Positions 52,231 through 60,148 of a stretch of 64,000 bases of DNA are shown here, in pieces. This DNA comes from Candidatus Roseilinea mizusawaensis (GTDB lineage Bacteria; Chloroflexota; Anaerolineae; J036; Brachytrichaceae): positions 1-64,000 of the forward strand of contig JAEANN010000044.1 of assembly GCA_016841965.1 (NCBI GenBank), in the 5' to 3' direction. A program made the position numbers and the translations under genes. The notes under the pieces were generated by a model. The model was not told the DNA's origin. It made no database searches and was given only the letters and a program-made list of their open reading frames with translations. Each line of letters opens with the position of its first letter. The first letter of the stretch is position 1.

Positions 52231-53994
52231 TCACTGCTCTTGCAGTTCGATCTTGGCCACAAGACCCTTCGGCTCGCTGCCGAGGCGTTGTCCCGGCTGA
52301 AGCGCGCTGGGCTGCCATACGCCGGCAGCGCGCCGGTCGTCGTAGCGCAACACGCTGTGCCGGTCGCTGTCATCTCCCACCACGTCGATGATTTGCTCGC
52401 CAAACAGGGAGCTGGCGTAGCCCAGTTGTCTGCGCACTGCCTCGCAGGTGAACGGGATGAAGGGCGAAAGCAGCACGCTCAACGAATCGATCACGCGCGC
52501 GGCAACGTATAACTGAGTGGCGGCGCGCGCTTTGTCGCTCTTGATCGTCTTCCACGGCGCTTCTCTGTCCAGGTACTGATTGGTGGCTGTGGCAAGCTCC
52601 ATCGTTTTGCCTAACGCCTCGCGCAGGTGCACCGCATCTAATGAAGCGCCTACCTCGCCAAAGGCGGCTTCGCTCTGGGCCAGGAGCGCCTGATCACCTG
52701 CCGACAGTTCACCGGGCGCAGGGATGCGCTGCTCGAAGTTCTTCCAGATTTGCGACAACGTGCGCTGCACCAGATTGCCCCATTTGGCCAGCAGCTCGCT
52801 GTTGTTGCGCTGCACGAAGTCGCTCCAGCTCCAGTCGGCATCTTTGTTTTCGGGCATGATGCTGGTGAGATAGAAACGCACCGGATCGGGGCCATATTTG
52901 GCGACCAGGTCGATCACGTCGAGTGAGACGCCCAGGCTCTTGCTGAATTTCTGCCCGCCCAGGTTCAAATATTGGTTGGCCGGCACATCATAAGGCAGAT
53001 TGAAGTGTGGCGCCTGGGCTGCGCCGTCCCAGGGCTGGCCGAGTCGTTCCATGCCCAGCAGCACAGCCGGCCAGAGCACGGTGTGAAACAGAATGTTGTC
53101 TTTGCCGATGAAGTTGTAAATCCTGACATCGCCGGCTTTGCGGTACCAGAAGTCCTGCCATGCCTCAGGCCGGCCCGACAGCGCCGCCCATTCCACCGTC
53201 GCGGTCAGGTAACCCAGCAACGCCTCGTACCACACATAGATGCATTTGCCTTCGGTATCGGACAGCGGCACCGGAATGCCCCAGGTTAGATCGCGGGTGA
53301 AGGCGCGCGGCTCGGCTGTGCCGGCGTAGTGGCGCGAGAAGTCCAGCACGGTGTTGCGCCAGTAGCCATCCTTGTCTGACAGGTAAGCCAGCAGCGGCTC
53401 GCGCAGCGCCGGCAGGTTGAGGAAATAGTGCTCCGACTCGCGCACCACCGGCGCGCTGCCGTCGATGCGGCTGCGCGGGTTGATGAGCTGTGTGGCGTCC
53501 AGCAGGTTGCCGCAGTTGTCGCACTGATCGCCGCGCGCCTTGTCGTAGTTGCAAATCGGGCAGGTGCCTTCGACCAGCCGGTCAGGCAGGAACTTGCCCT
53601 GGGTCTCCGAGTAGAGCTGCTTCTGTTTGGCCTTGAACAGATATTCGTTGTCCAGCAACCGCCGGAACATCTGCTGCGCGATCTCGTGGTGATTGCGCGT
53701 GTCGGTGTGTGTGAACAGGTCATAGCTGATGCCGATTGCTTTCTGTGTCTCCAGAAAGCGCGCATGGAAGTGCTCGAACACCTGGCGCGGCGTCTTACCT
53801 TCCTTCTCGGCCCGCACCACGATCGGTGTGCCGTGCGCGTCGCTTCCGCTGACCATGGCCACACGATTGCCCTTCAGCCGGTGATAGCGCGCGAAGATAT
53901 CGGCCGGCAGATACGCGCCGGCCACGTGCCCCACATGCAGGTCGCCGTTGGCGTATGGCCAGGCCACGCAGACCAAGATGTTTTCAGATGCCAT
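52231..53994 (-). CDS. metG: methionyl-tRNA synthetase
   Basis: A 587-residue class I synthetase. The HIGH motif is DLHVGHVAGAYLPADI, the KMSKS motif is KFSKSLGV, and the zinc knuckle is CPICN with CDNCG. The C-terminal tRNA-binding dimer domain is absent, as in short MetRS. ATG 53994 fits the family; the open frame upstream to 54090 overlaps a heptad array. It is preceded by a promoter, a leader peptide and a terminator (54092-54255). It charges Met on initiator and elongator tRNA. Confidence 0.96.
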   Translation of the reverse strand: MASENILVCVAWPYANGDLHVGHVAGAYLPADIFARYHRLKGNRVAMVSGSDAHGTPIVVRAEKEGKTPRQVFEHFHARFLETQKAIGISYDLFTHTDTRNHHEIAQQMFRRLLDNEYLFKAKQKQLYSETQGKFLPDRLVEGTCPICNYDKARGDQCDNCGNLLDATQLINPRSRIDGSAPVVRESEHYFLNLPALREPLLAYLSDKDGYWRNTVLDFSRHYAGTAEPRAFTRDLTWGIPVPLSDTEGKCIYVWYEALLGYLTATVEWAALSGRPEAWQDFWYRKAGDVRIYNFIGKDNILFHTVLWPAVLLGMERLGQPWDGAAQAPHFNLPYDVPANQYLNLGGQKFSKSLGVSLDVIDLVAKYGPDPVRFYLTSIMPENKDADWSWSDFVQRNNSELLAKWGNLVQRTLSQIWKNFEQRIPAPGELSAGDQALLAQSEAAFGEVGASLDAVHLREALGKTMELATATNQYLDREAPWKTIKSDKARAATQLYVAARVIDSLSVLLSPFIPFTCEAVRRQLGYASSLFGEQIIDVVGDDSDRHSVLRYDDRRAAGVWQPSALQPGQRLGSEPKGLVAKIELQEQ

Positions 53995-54017
53995 TGTCGC
54001 ATTCCTTTGTTGATGGG

Positions 54018-54088
54018 TTGGCGAAGGACGAATGACAAACGACCGACGACCGGCGCGTTCGTCCTTCGTCAATCGCCGCCGGTCGTCC
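54018..54088. repeat. heptad array in the metG leader
   Basis: GAAGGAC, GAATGAC, AAACGAC and CGACGAC, then an inverted block of TTCGTCC, TTCGTCA, ATCGCCG and CCGGTCG. It lies between the leader terminator and metG and can fold into a hairpin. The family differs in sequence from the GATTTTG arrays but has the same 7-base period. Confidence 0.8.
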
Positions 54089-54091
54089 AAC

Positions 54092-54121
54092 GAAAAACCG
54101 CCCGGCGCGTGCGCGGGCGGT
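54092..54121 (-). terminator. terminator in the metG leader
   Basis: On the minus strand ACCGCCCG (54121-54114), a 9-base loop, CGGGCGGT (54104-54097), then TTTTT (54096-54092). It lies upstream of metG and after the leader peptide, the place of an attenuator. Confidence 0.85.
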
Positions 54122-54171
54122 GTGGGTTCAGTCGAGACAAGCAGAAGCTGTCAGCCGATGCGTGTGTCGAT

Positions 54172-54240
54172 CTAGCCCGCGCGCTGAATCACGCCGGGCA
54201 TAGGCATGGACCATTGGCGCGGCCGATGCTTGCTTGTCAT
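54172..54240 (-). CDS. putative metG leader peptide with Met codons
   Basis: A 22-codon reading frame from ATG 54240 to TAG 54172, in front of the metG leader terminator. Its middle reads QWSMPMPG with Met at positions 12 and 14. The last codons contain GCGCGGGC (54175-54182 on the minus strand), which is perfectly complementary to GCCCGCGC in the terminator 5' arm. A ribosome stalled at the Met codons would leave this segment free to form an antiterminator. A TATACT box is nine bases upstream. Peptide translation is inferred, not shown. Confidence 0.6.
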   Translation of the reverse strand: MTSKHRPRQWSMPMPGVIQRAG

Positions 54241-54249
54241 AGTGCGGGG

Positions 54250-54255
54250 AGTATA
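54250..54255 (-). promoter_or_regulatory. -10 box TATACT of the metG leader
   Basis: TATACT on the minus strand, nine bases before the leader-peptide ATG; transcription would begin about at 54243. No TTGACA-like -35 is evident. Confidence 0.55.
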
Positions 54256-54380
54256 TCATGCAGGGGCGCGATTCGCCGCAGGGTGGTGCGGCGATCTGCG
54301 CGCAGACAAAATTGTAGGGCAAGTCGCTGGGCTTGCCCTGCTTTGCACGACTGTTTTCCCCACAGGAAAATGTACCCGCT

Positions 54381-55784
54381 TTATCCGGCCTTTGCCGGTG
54401 TCTGCGCCCGGCTGGCCCGCGCGCGCTCCCATGCCGCTCGAATCGCTGCCAACTCCTCATCCGTGTCCGGCACTTCGCCGTAGTGCGCCGCGATATAGGC
54501 CGCCGTGATGTGGTCGATATCGGCGTCGGCGCCGGGGAAAGCCTGGTACAACGCCGGCGCGTAGTCGTTGGGCGTCTGCGCTGGCAGCCGGGGGAAGCCG
54601 CGTTTGCCGGCCTCGTGCGCCATGCGCGCGTAGATGCGACGAATGCTGAGCGCCGCGAGCCAGCGCCGCAGACTCAGCGATTGTCGCAGCCGTTCCAGGT
54701 CGCTCACCGGCGATCCCGGCTCGACCACCTGCAACGATTCGGTGTCGGCCTGCTGTGCCCGTTGCGCGCGCTGCGCCCGCCCAGTGAAGTAAGCCACAAA
54801 CACAATGAACAACACGACAGCCGCGATCACCAGCGCGACGCGCAATGACTCTGGAATCATCAGGCCGGCGCTCTCGGATTGTGTCTGCGCCTCGTTGAGT
54901 TGCTGAAACATTTCGCCCAGCGACGTGAGGAATGACAGGTTGAGCGGCTCGCGGAACAGCATGCGCAGCAGCTCCGATAGCAGCGTCCCGACCAGCATCG
55001 CCAACAGGATCAGCGGCAGCATCAGAATGCCGACCAATAGCTGAATGCCGCGCGTCAGCGGGTCGCCGGTGACCATCCCCACAGCGATCAGGCTGAGGGC
55101 GATAGGCGCGCCGGCGCCCAGGGCAATGCTGCGCCACCACACGTCGTCCATGCGCACGCGCCGGCCCAGCCGGCTCTGGTCTACGCGCTCCAGGTGGCTT
55201 AATGGCATGGCAAGCACAGCGCCGAAAAGAAAAGGCACGATGAACGAGAACAAGGTGCTGCTGCGGTCGAACATCGACGCCACGCCAAACAACACGAACA
55301 ACACCAGGCCGATTTGCAGGCGCAGCCGGCTGTCTTCGGGCTGCAAGTCTGATGCGCCCAGTGACAGCCCGCGCCACCACAATGCCAGCACGCCGATTAG
55401 CTCGATGACAAGGACGGCGTCGAAGGGGGCGATGTCGACGCTGGCCAAGTGCAGGCCGGCCAAGTGCAGGCCGGCCAAGTGCAGGCCGGCCAAGTGCAGG
55501 CTGGCCAAGTGCAGGCCGGCCAAGTGCAGGCCGGCCAGGAACGCGATCAGCAATGCCGCCAGCCACGCGCCCATCACCATGCGCTGGGTATTCCAGCGCG
55601 CCTCGATCTTTCCCAGAAAGCGTCGTGTGGCAGCCACCAGGCAGATGATGGCCCAGGTCACAGCCAGCGCCCCGGCTTGATCGAACAGGCGCAGCGGCGT
55701 GGGCAGAAGCAGGATGAGCGGCAGAATCAGCGCGGCTTCGGCCAAGCCGCTCAACAGTACCAGCACAACACGTCGCGAGTTCAT
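54381..55784 (-). CDS. membrane protein with C-terminal DUF4129 and pentapeptide-like repeat
   Basis: A 467-residue protein with several membrane helices over the first 380 residues, then a cytoplasmic C-terminus (IRRIYARMAHEAGKRGFPRL, TPNDYAPALYQAFPG) that matches DUF4129, often joined to transglutaminase proteins. No transglutaminase core is present. Residues 83-116 are seven A-x-L-x-x units (AGLHL, ASLHL) encoded by a 15-base repeat. Its ATG overlaps the stop of the DUF58 gene, placing it third in a moxR-DUF58-DUF4129 operon. Confidence 0.8.
   Translation of the reverse strand: MNSRRVVLVLLSGLAEAALILPLILLLPTPLRLFDQAGALAVTWAIICLVAATRRFLGKIEARWNTQRMVMGAWLAALLIAFLAGLHLAGLHLASLHLAGLHLAGLHLAGLHLASVDIAPFDAVLVIELIGVLALWWRGLSLGASDLQPEDSRLRLQIGLVLFVLFGVASMFDRSSTLFSFIVPFLFGAVLAMPLSHLERVDQSRLGRRVRMDDVWWRSIALGAGAPIALSLIAVGMVTGDPLTRGIQLLVGILMLPLILLAMLVGTLLSELLRMLFREPLNLSFLTSLGEMFQQLNEAQTQSESAGLMIPESLRVALVIAAVVLFIVFVAYFTGRAQRAQRAQQADTESLQVVEPGSPVSDLERLRQSLSLRRWLAALSIRRIYARMAHEAGKRGFPRLPAQTPNDYAPALYQAFPGADADIDHITAAYIAAHYGEVPDTDEELAAIRAAWERARASRAQTPAKAG
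55437..55540. repeat. 15-bp tandem repeat in the DUF4129 gene
   Basis: About seven copies of AAGTGCAGGCCGGCC, some with CTGGCC. Each contains GGCCGGCC. On the coding minus strand each copy encodes A-G-L-H-L. The copies are nearly identical, so the array is recent or kept homogeneous. Confidence 0.95.
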
Positions 55785-57100
55785 GACTGCTCCAATGCGG
55801 CGTTGCCCAGCGAGATCTCCATCTCTTTACGGAAGGCGGTGTCACTGGGCGGCGGAACGTGATAGGCCACGAAAGGCAGGCTGCGCAGGCCGGGCGCAGC
55901 GCGATCCACGCTGATGAGGACGAGACGCTTGCCCAGGGCGTGCAGCCGGAGCAACGATGCTTCGATCTCCGGTGTCGCGATGGGCGTCACCACGATGGTT
56001 GTGGCGCCAAAAGGTACATGGCTTTGCTCGCTTAACAAAAACAGATTGAACTGCATCGCCGTGAAGGCGGTGAGCACGGCCAGTCCTTCCATGATGCGCG
56101 CGAGCTGGTTGGGCGCACGGCGCGGGGGGATGCGAATCGCGCCGGGCATATTTGGCGCACAGCCATTCGATGACAGCCCAACCGTGCATCCCCACTCATC
56201 GGCCCATGAAGCCACGCTACCGGCTACCGACAGCGCCCACTCGAATCGCTCGACTTCGGCGCCGTGCCAGTCGTGCTCCAGCGTGGTGACATTCAGCAGA
56301 ATCATCGCCGTGGGGTCACTGGTGTGCTCGCATACGCGCGTTTGCAATTTGCCCGTGTGGGCAGTGGACTTCCAGTGAATTTGCCGGAATGAGTCGCCGT
56401 ACTGATAATCGCGCGATCCCATCACCAGCGAGGGGTCTTCGATCAGCCGGCGCATGGCCGGCATAGCGCCGAATGGGTCGCGCGTGGGAATGCCCAGCTT
56501 GTCTAGGGGGTACACGCGCGGATAGACAATCAGCGCATCGCTCAGATGATCGACGCGCTCTGCCAGCGACAACCCCATCATGTCGAAAGCGCGCAATTGC
56601 GCCGGCCCAAATGGATAATAGCCGCGCCGGGTGGCCCGCAGCATCGTAGACCGGCTGGTGTGCTCGCCCGGCTTCAGCGCCAGCAACTGGGTCAGGCTGA
56701 CGCGCGCATCCTTGTCTTCTGCTTCGCCGAGTTGACGCAATAGCAGCGAATCGGCGTTGTTCGCAATCGGGGCGATGGATGAGGATGCACTGCGCGGTTG
56801 TGGCTTGCCAGCCGGCTGGAAAGTCTTGGGTGCGTTGTCTTCCACCATCAGTGAAATCACTGGCAGCCGCCCGTGGTTGGTGACATGGCCGCTGACAATC
56901 ACGGTTTCGTCGACGAACAAGCGCGTCTCGCTCAGCCGGCGCTCGTACTCCACACCGCGCAACACCCGGCGCTCGAGCAATTTGGTGATGATGGCGATCG
57001 ACAGGCCGATCACACCCAGGCCGGCCAGGGCGGGCGACCGCATCAACACCCCCACGATGCCGATGAAAACAAACAGCGTCACCCAGCGTTCGTCAAACAT
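55781..57100 (-). CDS. DUF58 protein (VWA-like, MoxR-associated)
   Basis: A 439-residue protein. Two N-terminal membrane helices (about 8-45) precede a beta-rich region, and DUF58 is recognised by GSRDYQYGDSFRQIHWKSTA followed by HTGKLQTRVCE. The C-terminal part has the Rossmann-like VWA fold (AMILLNVT). These proteins act with MoxR ATPases in maturation of large complexes or in envelope stress. It lies 30 bases downstream of moxR and overlaps the DUF4129 gene by four bases. Confidence 0.88.
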   Translation of the reverse strand: MFDERWVTLFVFIGIVGVLMRSPALAGLGVIGLSIAIITKLLERRVLRGVEYERRLSETRLFVDETVIVSGHVTNHGRLPVISLMVEDNAPKTFQPAGKPQPRSASSSIAPIANNADSLLLRQLGEAEDKDARVSLTQLLALKPGEHTSRSTMLRATRRGYYPFGPAQLRAFDMMGLSLAERVDHLSDALIVYPRVYPLDKLGIPTRDPFGAMPAMRRLIEDPSLVMGSRDYQYGDSFRQIHWKSTAHTGKLQTRVCEHTSDPTAMILLNVTTLEHDWHGAEVERFEWALSVAGSVASWADEWGCTVGLSSNGCAPNMPGAIRIPPRRAPNQLARIMEGLAVLTAFTAMQFNLFLLSEQSHVPFGATTIVVTPIATPEIEASLLRLHALGKRLVLISVDRAAPGLRSLPFVAYHVPPPSDTAFRKEMEISLGNAALEQS

Positions 57101-57130
57101 GCGCCAGCCTCAATCGTCACGGGTCGGTGA

Positions 57131-58081
57131 TCAGATGCGATCAACCGGCACAGGCACGCGCTCGATCACATCGCGCAAGATGTCCTCGGCTTTGCGGCCG
57201 CGCAGCCGGCTTTGCCCGTCCACGACGATGCGATGTGCCAGAACCGGCTGGGCCAATATCTTGACATCGTCCGGCAACACATAGTCGCGTCCGTGAATGG
57301 CGGCGCGGGCCTGGGCGGCGCGATGCAGCGCCATGGTGCCGCGTGGGCTGACGCCCAGTTGTACCCCCGGCGCATTGCGCGTGGATCGGCACAACGTCAC
57401 CAGATAGTCCGCTACGCTCCGTTCGACGCGCACGGCCCGGCACGCCGTCTGCATGGCCGTCAGATCGTCGATTTCCACAACCGGGCCAAGCGTCTCCAGC
57501 GGGTCGCTGCGCTCGAAGCGTGTCACGATGAGATGTTCTTCTTCTTCGCTCGGATAGCCCATGCTGATGCGCAGCAAAAACCGATCCACCTGCGCCTCAG
57601 GCAACGGGAAAGTCCCTTCCAGTTCGATCGGATTCTGGGTGGCCAGCACCAGGAACGGGCGGGGCAGCGGCATGGTCTGACCGTCCACCGTCACCTGGCG
57701 CTCCTGCATCGCTTCGAGCAGAGCCGACTGGGTGCGCGGTGTGGCGCGGTTGATCTCGTCGGCCAGCACCACGTTGGAAAAGATCGGGCCGGCGCGAAAC
57801 TCGAACTCCTGCTGGCGTTGATTAAAGAACGAGATGCCCGTCACGTCGCTGGGCAGCAGATCGGGCGTGAACTGGATGCGCTTGAACGAGCAATTCAGGC
57901 TGCGGGCGACGGCTTTGGCCAGCGTGGTTTTGCCGATGCCGGGGACATCCTCGAAGAGTGCGTGGCCCTCACACAGCAGGGCAATCAGCGCAAGATCGAT
58001 CACATCGTCTTTGCCGACAATTACCCTCTGGATGTTCGTCCGCAGATGTCGGGCGAGCGCGCTGATAGCGTTGATAGACAC
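57131..58081 (-). CDS. MoxR-family AAA+ ATPase
   Basis: A 316-residue chaperone-like ATPase. Walker A is FEDVPGIGKTTLAKAV, Walker B is VVLADEINRATPRTQSALLE, sensor 1 is LATQNPIE, and the lid has VQLGVSPRGTMALHRAAQ. GTG 58081 is proposed as the start: a TACAAT box lies six bases upstream and RVIVGKDDVIDLALIALL follows at the right place. An in-frame ATG at 58147 would overlap the divergent GNAT gene. It heads the moxR-DUF58-DUF4129 operon. Confidence 0.92.
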   Translation of the reverse strand: MSINAISALARHLRTNIQRVIVGKDDVIDLALIALLCEGHALFEDVPGIGKTTLAKAVARSLNCSFKRIQFTPDLLPSDVTGISFFNQRQQEFEFRAGPIFSNVVLADEINRATPRTQSALLEAMQERQVTVDGQTMPLPRPFLVLATQNPIELEGTFPLPEAQVDRFLLRISMGYPSEEEEHLIVTRFERSDPLETLGPVVEIDDLTAMQTACRAVRVERSVADYLVTLCRSTRNAPGVQLGVSPRGTMALHRAAQARAAIHGRDYVLPDDVKILAQPVLAHRIVVDGQSRLRGRKAEDILRDVIERVPVPVDRI

Positions 58082-58087
58082 ACGCGG

Positions 58088-58105
58088 ATTGTACCTGAGT
58101 AGAAT
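58088..58105. promoter_or_regulatory. divergent -10 boxes for moxR and the GNAT gene
   Basis: TACAAT on the minus strand (58093-58088) serves moxR, and TAGAAT on the plus strand (58100-58105) serves the GNAT gene. Both genes start within ten bases of their box, so both messages would be leaderless or nearly so, and the two promoters must compete for space. Confidence 0.6.
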
Positions 58106-58115
58106 AGCCTGACCT

Positions 58116-59117
58116 ATGGTAGCAGGGTTGAGCAAAGCGCCTGCCACTGCGATCGATCCTCACGTGAGACCGCTCGATCCCTGGCATGACGGGCCGGCTG
58201 TAGCCAATCTCTTGGAACTGGCCTTTAAAGATGAAATTGGTGACGAGGGTGGCGGCCAACGCATGATTCACATGCTGCGCCATTACAGCCTGTTGGACGC
58301 GCTGGCCGGCGAGGGCATGTCTGGCTTTGTGTGGGTCGAGGACGGCCAGATTGTGGGCAATGTGTCGATTCAGCGCAACCCGACCCGGCGCGACACCTGG
58401 GTGATCGGTAACGTGGCGACGCATCCTGCTTGGCGCAAGCGGGGCATCAGCACGGCGCTGATCCGCTCGGCCATCGCGTTTGCCCGCGCGCGCCAGGGGC
58501 GCTTTGTCGCGCTGCAAGTTGTGGAGGGCAACACCCCGGCGCTGCACGTGTACGAAAGAACCGGCTTTGGCGCTTTGGGTGCAGTGACGCACTACCGCCG
58601 GCCTTCAGTGCGCGTTCAGCCTTTGCCGTTTAACGATCTTGTGACATTGGCCCGACTGGCGCGCCGCGCCGATCGAGATGGTGTCTGGGCTGTGGCGCGT
58701 CTGAACATTCCCGACACCCTGACCTATGCCGAGCCGTTCGATGCGCGCATGTATCGCCTGGACTGGCGCTGGTGGGTGTCCAACTTTTTCAACGGTTGGC
58801 GCGAGCAGTGGTTGGTGCGCGAGCGTACCGGCCGCGATGCTGATACGAGCAGCCGGCTAATTGCCGGCGCCATCCGCACGCGGGTGAATTTCGAGCTTCC
58901 CGAACACCACGTTGAATTAATGCTCGATGCGCACGCCGATGTGGAAGCCGGGATCGATTTGCTTGTGGCCGGCCTGCGCCGTTTGGAGGACTATCTGTCC
59001 AAACCGTTGTATTGTGTGCAGGCGCGTCCACACGAAGCCACCCACGCCGCGCTGCAAGCTGTGGGCTTCCAGCCAATCCGAACGCTGGTGCATATGGGGT
59101 TGAGGATTGAAGGTTGA
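58116..59117 (+). CDS. GNAT-family N-acetyltransferase (large)
   Basis: A 333-residue protein. The acetyl-CoA loop is NVATHPAWRKRGISTALIRS (about residues 96-115), followed by LHVYERTGFGALG. The C-terminal 170 residues form a second, less conserved half that could be another degenerate GNAT domain. The substrate is unknown. It diverges from moxR. The gap of 140 bases to mutM is filled by a heptad array. Confidence 0.82.
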   Translation: MVAGLSKAPATAIDPHVRPLDPWHDGPAVANLLELAFKDEIGDEGGGQRMIHMLRHYSLLDALAGEGMSGFVWVEDGQIVGNVSIQRNPTRRDTWVIGNVATHPAWRKRGISTALIRSAIAFARARQGRFVALQVVEGNTPALHVYERTGFGALGAVTHYRRPSVRVQPLPFNDLVTLARLARRADRDGVWAVARLNIPDTLTYAEPFDARMYRLDWRWWVSNFFNGWREQWLVRERTGRDADTSSRLIAGAIRTRVNFELPEHHVELMLDAHADVEAGIDLLVAGLRRLEDYLSKPLYCVQARPHEATHAALQAVGFQPIRTLVHMGLRIEG

Positions 59118-59185
59118 TGTTGTTTGGGTTGCTAAAGGTGTAAGGGGTGTGCAGGTGGCGCGTCATCCGGCAGTCGGCACCATCC

Positions 59186-59256
59186 AATACGCACTACGCA
59201 ACACGCCCTCCGTGATACGCAATCCCCAATCGAAAATCCCAAATCCAAAATCGAAG
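59186..59256. repeat. heptad array before mutM
   Basis: AATACGC, ACTACGC and AACACGC, then GATACGC, AATCCCC, AATCGAA, AATCCCA, AATCCAA, AATCGAA. Two sequence families meet here. The last unit and GGATG provide the GAAGG ribosome-binding site of mutM. Confidence 0.8.
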
Positions 59257-59257
59257 G

Positions 59258-60121
59258 ATGCCCGAACTTCCTGAAGTCGAGACAATCGCACGCATGTTGC
59301 GCGAGGGCAGTCGGCCAGATAAGCCGCCGCTGGTCGGTCGCCTGATCCGCGAGGCGCGTGTGCTGTGGCCGCGCGAGGTGAGCGGCCTGCCCGCGCCGGC
59401 TTTTGCGCAGCGCGTGGCCGGCTGCCGGGTTGTCTCCATCAGCCGGCATGGCAAATATCTGATTCTGGAGTTGCGCCGAGAGGGTGAGGGTTACCCCCCT
59501 GATGTGGATACCACCTGCACGCAGCGTCCGTTGTTCATGCTGGTGCATCTCAGGATGAGCGGCCGGCTGGACGTGGCGCCGGTCGCCGACGCTTTCACTC
59601 CACACGCCCGCGTGGTGTGGCTGCTCGACGACGGCTGGGCGTTGCGCTTTGATGATGCGCGCAAGTTCGGGCGTGTGTATCTGACCGAGCAGGTGTCGGA
59701 TGTGACGGGCAAACTTGGGCCGGATGCGCTGAGTGTAGACGCGCAGGCGTTCGCGGCGCGGCTGCTGGCGAAGCGCGGCGCGCTGAAGCCCATTTTGCTC
59801 GACCAAAGCTTCATCGCCGGCGTGGGCAATATCTACGCCGACGAGTCGTTGTTTCTGGCGCGGCTGCATCCCACACGATTGGCCGGCGCACTCAATGCCG
59901 ATGATGCGTTGCGTCTACACCAGGCAGTGCGGCAGGTATTGCTGGATGGCATTGCCGCCAACGGCGCCAGTTTCGACTGGGTGTATCCTGGCGGGAACTA
60001 TCAGGAGCATTTCAGGGTGTATGGCCGGGCCGGCTTGCCGTGCGTGGACTGTGGCCGGCCCATTCACCGCATTGTGGTAGGCCAACGCAGCACGCATTTC
60101 TGCGCGGCGTGCCAGCAATGA
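59258..60121 (+). CDS. mutM: formamidopyrimidine-DNA glycosylase
   Basis: A 287-residue base-excision repair enzyme that removes 8-oxoguanine. The catalytic N-terminus is PELPEVETIARML after Met removal. The H2TH segment includes LLDQSFIAGVGNIYADESLF, and the C-terminal zinc finger is CVDCGRPIHRI to FCAAC. A loop of about 15 residues (EGEGYPPDVDTTCTQ) is inserted after residue 72. It is followed by recO with 27 bases between. Confidence 0.95.
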   Translation: MPELPEVETIARMLREGSRPDKPPLVGRLIREARVLWPREVSGLPAPAFAQRVAGCRVVSISRHGKYLILELRREGEGYPPDVDTTCTQRPLFMLVHLRMSGRLDVAPVADAFTPHARVVWLLDDGWALRFDDARKFGRVYLTEQVSDVTGKLGPDALSVDAQAFAARLLAKRGALKPILLDQSFIAGVGNIYADESLFLARLHPTRLAGALNADDALRLHQAVRQVLLDGIAANGASFDWVYPGGNYQEHFRVYGRAGLPCVDCGRPIHRIVVGQRSTHFCAACQQ

Positions 60122-60148
60122 ATCCTCTGAACTGAGTGGATCAAATTC

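Noticed and set aside
54090-54260. T-box riboswitch before metG
   Set aside because: The hallmark T-box bulge (TGGNACCGCG) and a stem I specifier loop are not found; only CCACACCGCC resembles it slightly. The leader-peptide model fits the sequence better.
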